In this document: in pieces, positions 15,154 through 23,268 of the stretch | Layout of the letters: every line of letters starts with the position of its first letter | How positions within the stretch are numbered: the first letter of the stretch is position 1 | DNA from: Marinovum sp048263515 | GTDB taxonomy: Bacteria; Pseudomonadota; Alphaproteobacteria; Rhodobacterales; Rhodobacteraceae | Direction of reading: 5' to 3' | DNA length: 64,000 nucleotides | NCBI RefSeq assembly: GCF_048263515.1 | Contig: NZ_JBLXEC010000003.1 | Coordinates: 62,001-126,000 of the forward strand | Program-made: the position numbers and the translations under genes | Notes under the pieces: model-generated | What the model saw: the letters and a program-made list of their open reading frames with translations, nothing else | Database searches by the model: none | Told to the model about the DNA's origin: nothing

Positions 15154-16551
15154 ATGACAGATTTGGAGTCGGACTTCCTGACCGAACACCGCAGGGGCAA
15201 CTGGGTCCGGCTGCGCACCATGATCATGCTGCGCTGGGCGGCCATCATCGGCCAGCTTACCGCGCTGATCGTCGCCCAGCGCTGGTTCAACCTCTCGCTC
15301 GAGATCGGGTTGTGCTATTTTGCCATCGGCCTGTCGGTGGTGGGCAACCTCGCCGCCATCGCCATCTTCCCCGAAAACAAGCGGCTGAGTTCCACCGAGA
15401 ACATGCTGATGGGGCTGTTCGACCTGTTGCAGCTGGCCTTCCTGCTGTTTCTCACCGGCGGGCTGCACAATCCCTTTGCCATCCTGATGGTCGGCCCGGT
15501 GCTGATCTCGGCGGCGGTGCTGAACACGCGGCCGACGATCTTCATCGCGGTGATCGCCATCCTGATGGTCTCGCTGCTGGCGGTCTATCACCTGCCCCTG
15601 CGCACCGAAGAAGGCTTCATTCTGCGCACGCCCAACACCTTTGTCTTTGGCAAATGGCTGGCGATGGTGATCGCGATCATCTTTCTCTCGGTCTATTCCC
15701 GCCGCGTCACCAGCGAGCTGCACACCATGTCCGACGCCGTAACCGCGACGCAGATGGCACTGGCGCGCGAACAGAAGCTGACCGATCTTGCCGGTGTCGT
15801 CGCCGCCGCGGCGCATGAGCTGGGCACGCCGCTGGCCACCATCAAACTGGCCAGCGCCGAGATCGCCGAAGAGCTCGATGACCGCCCCGATCTCAAGGAA
15901 GATGCCCTCCTGATCCGCGCCCAGGCCGACCGCTGCCGCGATATCCTGCGCTCAATGGGTCGCGCGGGGAAAGAGGACATGCAGGTCCGCCGCGCGCCAC
16001 TGTCGGAACTGATCCGCGAGGCCGCCGAGCCGCATGAAGACCGTGGCAAGCAGATCCACTACGAACATGCGCCCGGCCCCGGCGGCGAATACACCGTGCC
16101 CACCGTCAGCCGTAAGCCCGAGATCATCCACGGGCTGCGCAACCTGGTGCAGAACGCCGTCGATTTCTCGCGCGGGAACGTCTGGATCGACACCATGTGG
16201 ACCGACGACCTGATCTCGGTGCGCATCGTCGATGACGGCGCCGGCTATCCGCCGCAGCTGATCGGCCGGATCGGCGATCCCTTTGTCCGCCGCCGCCGCA
16301 GCGAGCGCGACAAGCGCCGCCGCCCCGGCTACGAGGGCATGGGGCTGGGGCTCTTCATCGCCAAGACGCTGCTGGAACGCTCCGGTGCCGAGCTGAGCTT
16401 TGCCAATGCCTCCGACCCCTACGAGCTGCGCGCCGCCCCGGGCGAGAAATGCGGCGCCGTGGTCGAGGTGATCTGGCCGCGCAGCAAGCTCGATGCGCCG
16501 CAGGGCGCGGTCTCGGAGCCGCTGGGAGAGAACCGGCCGATCGAGATCTGA
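15154..16551 (+). CDS. regB: Redox sensor histidine kinase RegB (PrrB/ActS)
   Basis: 465 aa. Six N-terminal membrane segments (about 25-175) include the quinone-sensing heptad GGLHNPF. H-box AAAHELGTPLATIKL has the phospho-acceptor His221; redox Cys261 lies in QADRCRDIL, 40 residues after the His as in Rhodobacter RegB. The ATPase domain shows NLVQNAVDFS, DDGAGYPPQL and GMGLGLFIAKTLL. It phosphorylates RegA when the quinone pool or the Cys is reduced. Divergent from senC-regA. Confidence 0.97.
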   Translation: MTDLESDFLTEHRRGNWVRLRTMIMLRWAAIIGQLTALIVAQRWFNLSLEIGLCYFAIGLSVVGNLAAIAIFPENKRLSSTENMLMGLFDLLQLAFLLFLTGGLHNPFAILMVGPVLISAAVLNTRPTIFIAVIAILMVSLLAVYHLPLRTEEGFILRTPNTFVFGKWLAMVIAIIFLSVYSRRVTSELHTMSDAVTATQMALAREQKLTDLAGVVAAAAHELGTPLATIKLASAEIAEELDDRPDLKEDALLIRAQADRCRDILRSMGRAGKEDMQVRRAPLSELIREAAEPHEDRGKQIHYEHAPGPGGEYTVPTVSRKPEIIHGLRNLVQNAVDFSRGNVWIDTMWTDDLISVRIVDDGAGYPPQLIGRIGDPFVRRRRSERDKRRRPGYEGMGLGLFIAKTLLERSGAELSFANASDPYELRAAPGEKCGAVVEVIWPRSKLDAPQGAVSEPLGENRPIEI

Positions 16552-16627
16552 GGCACCGCGCCGACCTCTCCTGTCATTAAGCTCTTGTTAACCCCGTTGG
16601 CGGATGCTGTGGCGAGGGAGAGAGCCC

Positions 16628-18181
16628 ATGCCAGTCGACCTGACCATCGCCGAGCTCGCTGTCCTACTGACAGGCAGCCTGCTGGGAACGGTGCTGACCG
16701 CGCTGACCCTGCGCCGCTCACGGAGCGCCGGGCGCGTTGCCCCGGATGACGACCGCACGTGTTTCATCTTTGCCGGCACCGACCTGGTGGATGCCACAGG
16801 CCCGGCCTCGGTCCTGGCCCAGAAGGCCGGGGCCGAGGCCGACGATCCGCTGGAAGGCCACTGGCACGCCCTGCGCGCGGTGTTTCGCCCGCGCTTCGGC
16901 GAATTGCCCGAACGGCCCGACGATGTCTTTGCCGCCAGCGCCGAGCGCCGGCGCACCTACGCGGCGCTCTCGCCCAAGGACGGCGGGCGGCTGGTGTTCT
17001 CGCGCATTGACGAACGGGTACGAATCTCGCTGCTCGACGATGCCCCGCAGGAATTCGACCGGCAGATTTCCTTCGACCAGAGCCGCGAATTGCGCTTTCT
17101 GCGCAACGCGGTGGCCGAGGCGCCGACGCCGATCTGGCTGGTCGACGACACCGGTCGCGTCAGCTGGCAGAACCACGCCTACAGCCAGCTGGCCGCCCTC
17201 GCCGGTCAGGACAGCGACGGGCCGCTCTTTGCCCTGCCCGAGGAATGTGACGACGACGCCCTGCGGGTGCCGCTGCAGCTTGCCGGGCGCGACAGCGCCA
17301 ACTGGTACGAGGTCAGCACCCGCAGCACGCCCGGCGGCTGCCTGTCCTACGCCAGCAACATCGACGCCGTGGTTCATGCCGAACAGGCGCAGCGCAACTT
17401 CGTCCAGACCCTGAGCAAGACCTTCGCCCATCTCTCGATCGGGCTGGCGATCTTTGACCGGCACCAGCGGCTGGCGCTGTTCAACCCGGCGCTGATCGAC
17501 CTGACGGCAATGCCGGTGGATTTCCTCACCTCGAAGCCCAGTCTCGCGGCGTTTTTCGACTATCTGCGCGAACACCAGATCATGCCCGAGCCCAAGAACT
17601 ACACCAGCTGGCGCGACAAGATCGGCGCGCTGATCGCCGCGGCGCGCGACGGGCGCTATTCCAAGACCTGGAACCTGCCGTCGGGCCTGACCTATCGGAT
17701 CACCGGCAAACCGCATCCCGATGGTGCCATCGCCTTTCTGTTCGAGGATATCAGCGCCGAAATCTCGCTCACCCGGCGGTTTCGCGCCGAGCTCGAGACC
17801 AGCCACGCGGTGCTCGACCGGCAGGAAAAGGCGCTGGCCGTTTTCTCGCAGCTGGGCATCCTCACCTTCTCGAACGAGGCGTTTCGCCAGATGTGGCGCT
17901 TCGATCCCGACAGCAGCTTTGCCGAGACCACCGTGCCCGACGCCCTGCGAATCTGGCAGGCGGAATGCGCGCCCTGCCCCGCCTGGGACCGTCTGCCGGC
18001 CTATGTCACCTCGTTCGGCGAACGGGTGCCGCGCCAGGCCGAGGTCGAGCACCAGCGCCACGGCAAGCTCGCCTTCTGCGCCGAACCCCTGTCCGGCGGG
18101 GCGACGCTGATCTCCTTTACCCCCGCCAGCCTGACGCCGGGCCGGCCCGAGACGATCAGCCATCTGCCGCTGCGCGAGTGA
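16628..18181 (+). CDS. Membrane-anchored PAS-domain protein without a kinase domain
   Basis: 517 aa from ATG 16628 (ribosome site GGGAGAG). One N-terminal membrane segment (IAELAVLLTGSLLGTVLTALTL), then PAS-like modules at about 135-235 (APTPIWLVDDTGRVSWQNHAY), 255-390 (LSIGLAIFDRHQRLALFNPAL) and 400-500 (KALAVFSQLGILTFSNEAF). The protein ends soon after the third module. No H-box, N-box or G-box is visible, unlike histidine kinases such as DivL that share this PAS_7 style. A C-A-P-C-P motif near residue 445 could be redox-active. Immediately downstream of regB and upstream of tsaE; function unknown. Confidence 0.75.
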   Translation: MPVDLTIAELAVLLTGSLLGTVLTALTLRRSRSAGRVAPDDDRTCFIFAGTDLVDATGPASVLAQKAGAEADDPLEGHWHALRAVFRPRFGELPERPDDVFAASAERRRTYAALSPKDGGRLVFSRIDERVRISLLDDAPQEFDRQISFDQSRELRFLRNAVAEAPTPIWLVDDTGRVSWQNHAYSQLAALAGQDSDGPLFALPEECDDDALRVPLQLAGRDSANWYEVSTRSTPGGCLSYASNIDAVVHAEQAQRNFVQTLSKTFAHLSIGLAIFDRHQRLALFNPALIDLTAMPVDFLTSKPSLAAFFDYLREHQIMPEPKNYTSWRDKIGALIAAARDGRYSKTWNLPSGLTYRITGKPHPDGAIAFLFEDISAEISLTRRFRAELETSHAVLDRQEKALAVFSQLGILTFSNEAFRQMWRFDPDSSFAETTVPDALRIWQAECAPCPAWDRLPAYVTSFGERVPRQAEVEHQRHGKLAFCAEPLSGGATLISFTPASLTPGRPETISHLPLRE

Positions 18182-18241
18182 TCCGCGCGGCGCGCCGGTT
18201 TCATGGGTTGCATGGCCCGTTGGGCGCGGTAATGTCCGGCC

Positions 18242-18718
18242 ATGAACGCCACGCAGACGCTGACCCTGAGCCTGACCTCGCCTGAGGCCACCTGCCGCTT
18301 TGCCACGCGGCTGGGCGCGCGATTGATGACCGGCGACGTGCTGCTTCTCGAGGGCGGAATCGGCGCCGGCAAGACGCATTTCTCGCGATGCCTGATCCAG
18401 AGCCGGCTGCCCCTGCCCGAAGACGTGCCCTCGCCGACCTTCACACTTGTGCAGACCTATGACACCGGCGGCTGCGAGATCTGGCACGCCGATCTCTACC
18501 GCCTGGGCGACGTCTCCGAGGTCGAGGAACTGGGCCTGACCGAGGCCTTCGAGGACGCGATCTGCCTGGTCGAATGGCCCGACCGGCTGGGTCCCCTGGC
18601 ACCCTCCGAGGCGCTGCACCTCGCCTTCGAGCCCGGCCCCGCCGAGACCTCGCGCACCCTGACCCTGAGCTGGAGCGCCGCCCGCTGGAATGACCTGCCC
18701 GGAGCGCTCGCCGCATGA
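18242..18718 (+). CDS. tsaE: tRNA threonylcarbamoyladenosine biosynthesis ATPase TsaE
   Basis: 158 aa. P-loop GGIGAGKTHFSR, switch region VPSPTFTLVQTYD, and WHADLYRLGDVSEVEELG with CLVEWPDRLG are all TsaE signatures. It energises the TsaBD complex that makes t6A37 on tRNA; tsaD is at 6453. Start of a compact operon tsaE-amgK-murU-addB-addA in which each gene overlaps the next by 4-8 bp. Confidence 0.95.
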   Translation: MNATQTLTLSLTSPEATCRFATRLGARLMTGDVLLLEGGIGAGKTHFSRCLIQSRLPLPEDVPSPTFTLVQTYDTGGCEIWHADLYRLGDVSEVEELGLTEAFEDAICLVEWPDRLGPLAPSEALHLAFEPGPAETSRTLTLSWSAARWNDLPGALAA

Positions 18719-19674
18719 GCCGCGAAGACGCGCTGCGGCGCTTTCTGTCAGAGGCCGGCCGCGATGGCTGGGCCCGCCGCCCGCTGGCCGGCGACGCCTC
18801 GGCCCGGCGCTATGAGCGGATTTCCGATGGCACCGGCAGCCTGATCCTGATGGACGCCGACCCCGCCACCTGCGGCTCGGTCCAGCCCTTCCTCGACATC
18901 CGCAACCATTTGTTCGACTTCGGGTTTTCCGCTCCGGCCCTCTGGGCCGAGGACGTCGAGGCCGGCTTTCTCCTGCTTGAGGATTTCGGCGATGCGCTCT
19001 TTGCCGAGGTGATGGCGCGCGACACGGCGCAGGAACGTCCGCTCTATCGCAGCGCCGCCGACCTGCTGGCGCGGCTGCACGAAAAACCCCTGCCCGCCGG
19101 CATGAAACCGATGAGTGCCGAGGCGCTGGCGGCGATGATAGCCCCCGCCTTCGAGGCCTACGCTCCCGCCCTGGCCCCGCGCCTGCCCGCCGCGCAGGCG
19201 GCCTTTGCCGAGGCGCTGCGCCCGGTGGCCGAGGCGCCCGCCGTGCTGGCCTTGCGCGATTTCCACGCCGAGAACATGGTTTTCCTGCCAGACCGCAAGG
19301 GCGACCGACAGGTCGGCCTGCTGGATTTCCAGGACGCCTTTGCCACCCATCCGGCCTATGATCTGGTGTCGATGCTGCAGGACGCCCGCCGCGATGTCGC
19401 GCCCGACACCGAGGACGAGATCCTCGCGCATTTCATCGCCCGCACCGGGGCCGAGCCCGAGAGTTTCCGCGCCGCCTATGCCCTGCTCGGCGCCCAGCGC
19501 AACCTGCGGATCCTCGGCATCTTTTCGCGCCTCGCCAAGTCCCGAAACAAGCCGCAATACCTCGCCCTGCAGCCCCGCGTCTGGCGCCATCTACAGGCCG
19601 ATCTGGCCCACCCCGCGCTGGCGCCGCTGCGCGACATCCTTGCCCCCCTGCCCAGCCCCGAGGTGCCCGCATGA
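18715..19674 (+). CDS. amgK: Anomeric MurNAc/GlcNAc kinase, AmgK-like aminoglycoside phosphotransferase family
   Basis: 319 aa. APH-fold kinase with RRYERISD near the N-terminus, catalytic loop LRDFHAENMVFL and Mg-binding LLDFQDAFATHPAYDL. Paired with a MurU-type nucleotidyltransferase directly downstream (ATGA overlap), it fits AmgK, which phosphorylates C1 of MurNAc in the peptidoglycan recycling route that bypasses de novo UDP-MurNAc synthesis and can confer fosfomycin tolerance. Between tsaE and murU as in Pseudomonas and many alphaproteobacteria. Substrate is inferred from pairing. Confidence 0.85.
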   Translation: MSREDALRRFLSEAGRDGWARRPLAGDASARRYERISDGTGSLILMDADPATCGSVQPFLDIRNHLFDFGFSAPALWAEDVEAGFLLLEDFGDALFAEVMARDTAQERPLYRSAADLLARLHEKPLPAGMKPMSAEALAAMIAPAFEAYAPALAPRLPAAQAAFAEALRPVAEAPAVLALRDFHAENMVFLPDRKGDRQVGLLDFQDAFATHPAYDLVSMLQDARRDVAPDTEDEILAHFIARTGAEPESFRAAYALLGAQRNLRILGIFSRLAKSRNKPQYLALQPRVWRHLQADLAHPALAPLRDILAPLPSPEVPA

Positions 19675-20354
19675 GCCAACCCGAGGCCGCCCTTCTGTTT
19701 GCCGCCGGTCTGGGCACGCGGATGCGGCCGCTGACCGACGACCGGCCGAAACCGCTCGTCGAGGTCGCCGGAAAGACGCTGATCGACCATGCGCTCGAGC
19801 TGGTCACGCCGCTGGCGCTGCCGCGAGTGGTGGCCAATGCGCATTACCGCGGCGACATGCTGGCGGCACATCTCAATGGATCGGGCGTGGCCCTGTCACA
19901 GGAGGCGCCGGTGGTGCTGGAAACCGGTGGCGGGCTGAAACAGGCGCTGCCGCTTCTCGGCCCCGGGCCGGTTTTCACGCTCAACACCGATGCGGTCTGG
20001 CGCGGGCCCAATCCGCTGCTCGCGCTTCGCGATACGTGGAATGCAGACCGGATGGACGCGCTTCTGCTCTGCGTGCCGCGCGCCCAGGTGCATGGCCACA
20101 AGGGCAAGGGCGACTTCCTGATCGGCCCGGATGGCCGGCTGTCGCGCGGGCCCGGCGCGGTCTATTCCGGGCTGCAGATCATCAAGACCGAGGCGCTGGC
20201 CGGAATCGACAAACAGGTGTTCTCGATGTGGGAGCTCTGGCAGCCGATGCTCGAGGCCGGGCGCATGCACGGCCTCGCCTACGACGGCGAATGGTGTGAC
20301 GTCGGCTACCCGCAAGCCGTTGAAATCGCAGAGGAGATGCTGGCCAATGTTTGA
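19671..20354 (+). CDS. murU: MurNAc-1-phosphate uridylyltransferase, MurU-like
   Basis: 227 aa nucleotidyltransferase: LLFAAGLGTRMRPLTDDRPKPLVEVAGKTLIDHAL carries the N-terminal pyrophosphorylase signature (cited as AGLGTRMRPLTDDRPKP), followed by VVLETGGGLKQALP, FTLNTDAVW (metal Asp) and a C-terminal WCDVGYPQAVE. It makes UDP-MurNAc from MurNAc-1-P and UTP in cell-wall recycling. Overlaps amgK by 4 bp and addB by 8 bp. Confidence 0.87.
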   Translation: MSQPEAALLFAAGLGTRMRPLTDDRPKPLVEVAGKTLIDHALELVTPLALPRVVANAHYRGDMLAAHLNGSGVALSQEAPVVLETGGGLKQALPLLGPGPVFTLNTDAVWRGPNPLLALRDTWNADRMDALLLCVPRAQVHGHKGKGDFLIGPDGRLSRGPGAVYSGLQIIKTEALAGIDKQVFSMWELWQPMLEAGRMHGLAYDGEWCDVGYPQAVEIAEEMLANV

Positions 20355-23268
20355 GCGTCTCGCCGCCCCCAGGGTCTTTGGTCTGCCCCCCGGCGTGGAT
20401 TTCCCGCAGGCGCTGGTCGACGGGCTTCTGGCGCGCACCGAGGGCCGGCCGCCAGAGGCGCTGGCGCGGGTCGAGCTGATCGTCAACACCGAGCGCATGC
20501 GCCGCCGCATCCGGGCGATCTTTGACGCCGGGCCGCCGCGCGCCCTGCCGCGCATCCGGGTGCTGGGCGAGGTCGAGCCGCCCTGGACCGCCGATATCCC
20601 CGAGCCGGTCTCGCCGCTGCAACGGCGGCTGGAGCTGGTGCAGCTGGTCTCGGGCCTGCTCGAGGCACAGCCCGACATGGCCCCGCGCGCCGCGCTCTTC
20701 GACCTGGCGGATTCGCTGGCCGGGCTGATGGACGAGATGCAGGGCGAGGGCGTGACCCCCGCCGATATCGACGCGCTCGACGTCACCGACCAGTCGGGCC
20801 ACTGGCAGCGCTCGCGGGATTTCCTGTCGATCGTGCAACAGTTCTTCGATCCCGAGACCGATGCGCCCGATGGCACCGCGCGGCTCAGGATGATCTCCGA
20901 AGCGCTGGCGGCGCACTGGCAGACCGACCCGCCGGATCACCCGGTGATCCTCGCCGGCTCCACCGGCTCGCGCGGGGCGGCCTCGGTGCTGATGCAGGCG
21001 GTGGCCCACCTGCCGCAGGGCGCGCTGGTGTTGCCGGGCTTCGATTTCGACATGAAGCCCGCCAACTGGGCGGCGCTGGATCAGGCGCTGGTGTCCGAGG
21101 ATCACCCGCAATACCGCTTTGCCAAGCTGATGCGCGCGCTGGAACGCACGCCCGCCGACGTGCACCATTGGCACCGCACCCCGGCGCCCTGCCCACCGCG
21201 CAACCGGCTGATTTCGCTGGCCTTGCGCCCGGCGCCGGTGACTGACGCCTGGCTGGCCGAAGGGCCCAAGCTCACCGAGCTCGACCGCGCCTGCGAGGAT
21301 GTCACCCTGATCGAGGCGCAGAGCCGCCGCGAGGAAGCGCTGACCATCGCGCTGCGCCTGCGGCAGGCGGCCGAGGACGGCCAGAGCGCGGCGCTGATCA
21401 CCCCCGACCGGCAGCTCAGCCGGCAGGTGACCGCGACGCTCGACCGCTGGGGCATCATCCCCGATGACAGCGCCGGCATTCCGCTGCAGCTTACTGCGCC
21501 GGGGCGTTTCCTCCGCCATGTCGCGGCGTTGTTTGCCGCGCCGCTGGATGCGCCGGCCCTGCTGACGCTGTTGAAACACCCGCTCTGCCATTCCGGCGAG
21601 GGGCGCAACGATCACCTGCGTCTGACCCGTGACCTCGAGCTGCGCCTGCGCCGCCATGGCCCGCCGTTTCCGGATGCGGCGATGCTCACGGCCTTTGCCG
21701 AGGATCGCAAGGCGCCGGACTGGGGCGCTTGGCTGGTCCAGCTTTGTGGGCAGGATGGGCTCGGGCCGCTGCCACTGACCGAATGGCTGCAGCGTCATCG
21801 GACTCTGGCCGAGGCGCTCGCCGCAGGCCATCGGCGCGACGGCGCCGGCAATCTCTGGGTGCAGGTGGCGGGGATCGAGACCCTGGCGCTGATCCGCAAG
21901 CTGGAAGAGGCCGCGCCGCATGGCGGCACGCTCTCGGCGCGGGATTACGTCGATCTGTTCGGGGCCGTTCTGGGCCGCGAAGAGCAGCGCGACCGCGACC
22001 TCGGCCATCCGCATATCCGTATCTGGGGCACGCTCGAGGCCCGCGTCATGGGCGCCGATCTGCTGATCCTCGGCGGGCTCAACGAAGGGTCCTGGCCGGA
22101 ACCGCCCAAGCCCGACCCCTGGCTCAACCGCGTGCTGCGCGACAAGGCCGGGCTTCTGCTGCCGGAGCGGCGGATCGGCCTGTCGGCGCATGATTTCCAA
22201 CAGGCGATCGGCGCGCGCGAGGTCTGGCTGACCCGTTCAGTGCGCTCCGATGATGCTGAAACCGTGCCGTCGCGCTGGCTCAACCGGCTGACCAATCTGC
22301 TGCGCGGGTTGGGCGCCACCGGCCGCGAGGCCCATGCCGAAATGCAGGCGCGCGGCCATGACTGGCTGGCGCTGGCCCATGCGGTCGAGCAGGTCACGCC
22401 GGTCGCGCCCGCACCGCGCCCCTCGCCGAAACCGCCGGCCGAAGCGCGGCCCCGGCAGCTCTCGGTCACCGAGATCAAGCGGCTGATCCGCGATCCATAT
22501 GCGATCTATGCCAAGCACGTGCTGCGGCTGCGTCCGCTCGACAGCCTGGCCAAGGCGCCCGACGCGCTCTTGCGCGGGATCATCGCCCACAAGGTGCTGG
22601 AGCATTTCGTCGAGGAAAGCGTGACGGATCCGGACCGGCTCACCCGGTCGCAGCTGATGGCGACCACGGCGCAGGTGCTGCGGACAGAGGTGCCCTGGCC
22701 CTCCGCCCGGGCGATGTGGCAGGCGCGGATGGCGCGAGTCGCCAGTGGTTTCATCGAAGACGAGGCCGCGCGCCAGCAAGAGGCGCTGCCGATCCGCTTC
22801 GAGGTCAGGGGCGGGCGCGATATCCCGCGTCTCGGCTTCCGCCTGACCTGCGAGGCCGACCGCATCGACCGAAGCCGCGAAGACGGCCGGCTCCTGCTTT
22901 ATGACTACAAGACCGGCAAGCCGCCCGGCCCCGGCGAACAGAAGCATTTCGACAAGCAGCTGCTGCTCGAGGCGGCGGTGGCCGAGGCCGGCGGCTTCGA
23001 GGGGCTGGCCCCGGCGCAGGTCGCCCGCGCGGTCTATATCGGCCTCGGCTCCAGCCCGGAAAACCGCGAGGCGCCGCTGGCCGAGGCCCCGCCCGCTGCG
23101 GTCTGGGCGCAGTTCGAGACGCTGATCGCGCGCTACATGGACGCGGGCCAGGGCTTTACCGCCCGCCGCGCCATGCAAAAGGCCGAGGATGTCGGCGATT
23201 ACGACCAGCTTGCCCGTTTCGGCGAATGGGAGCTGACCGACCTGCCCGATGCGAGGCCCGTGCCATGA
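20347..23268 (+). CDS. addB: AddB, helicase-nuclease subunit of AddAB
   Basis: 973 aa from ATG 20347 (MFERLAAPRVFGLPPG). The in-frame region upstream belongs to murU. No Walker A motif is seen at the N-terminus, as is common for alphaproteobacterial AddB. Other features are ILAGSTGSRGAASVLMQAVAH, LILGGLNEGSWPEPPKPDPW and a C-terminal RecB-type nuclease core with LTCEADRIDR and LLLYDYKTGKPPGP. I see no Cys4 iron-sulfur cluster motif in the C-terminal region. With AddA it resects double-strand breaks and loads RecA. Overlaps addA by ATGA. Confidence 0.93.
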   Translation: MFERLAAPRVFGLPPGVDFPQALVDGLLARTEGRPPEALARVELIVNTERMRRRIRAIFDAGPPRALPRIRVLGEVEPPWTADIPEPVSPLQRRLELVQLVSGLLEAQPDMAPRAALFDLADSLAGLMDEMQGEGVTPADIDALDVTDQSGHWQRSRDFLSIVQQFFDPETDAPDGTARLRMISEALAAHWQTDPPDHPVILAGSTGSRGAASVLMQAVAHLPQGALVLPGFDFDMKPANWAALDQALVSEDHPQYRFAKLMRALERTPADVHHWHRTPAPCPPRNRLISLALRPAPVTDAWLAEGPKLTELDRACEDVTLIEAQSRREEALTIALRLRQAAEDGQSAALITPDRQLSRQVTATLDRWGIIPDDSAGIPLQLTAPGRFLRHVAALFAAPLDAPALLTLLKHPLCHSGEGRNDHLRLTRDLELRLRRHGPPFPDAAMLTAFAEDRKAPDWGAWLVQLCGQDGLGPLPLTEWLQRHRTLAEALAAGHRRDGAGNLWVQVAGIETLALIRKLEEAAPHGGTLSARDYVDLFGAVLGREEQRDRDLGHPHIRIWGTLEARVMGADLLILGGLNEGSWPEPPKPDPWLNRVLRDKAGLLLPERRIGLSAHDFQQAIGAREVWLTRSVRSDDAETVPSRWLNRLTNLLRGLGATGREAHAEMQARGHDWLALAHAVEQVTPVAPAPRPSPKPPAEARPRQLSVTEIKRLIRDPYAIYAKHVLRLRPLDSLAKAPDALLRGIIAHKVLEHFVEESVTDPDRLTRSQLMATTAQVLRTEVPWPSARAMWQARMARVASGFIEDEAARQQEALPIRFEVRGGRDIPRLGFRLTCEADRIDRSREDGRLLLYDYKTGKPPGPGEQKHFDKQLLLEAAVAEAGGFEGLAPAQVARAVYIGLGSSPENREAPLAEAPPAAVWAQFETLIARYMDAGQGFTARRAMQKAEDVGDYDQLARFGEWELTDLPDARPVP

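Noticed and set aside
16718..18619. 633-codon minus-strand open frame over the PAS gene and tsaE
   Set aside because: Same GC effect; it crosses two genes with clear sense-frame motifs.
20131..20346. N-terminal extension of addB into murU
   Set aside because: The reading frame is open, but this stretch encodes the murU C-terminus in another frame; family N-terminus begins at 20347.
20182..22200. 672-codon minus-strand open frame inside addB
   Set aside because: Antisense shadow of addB, composition Arg/Gln/His-rich with no recognisable fold.
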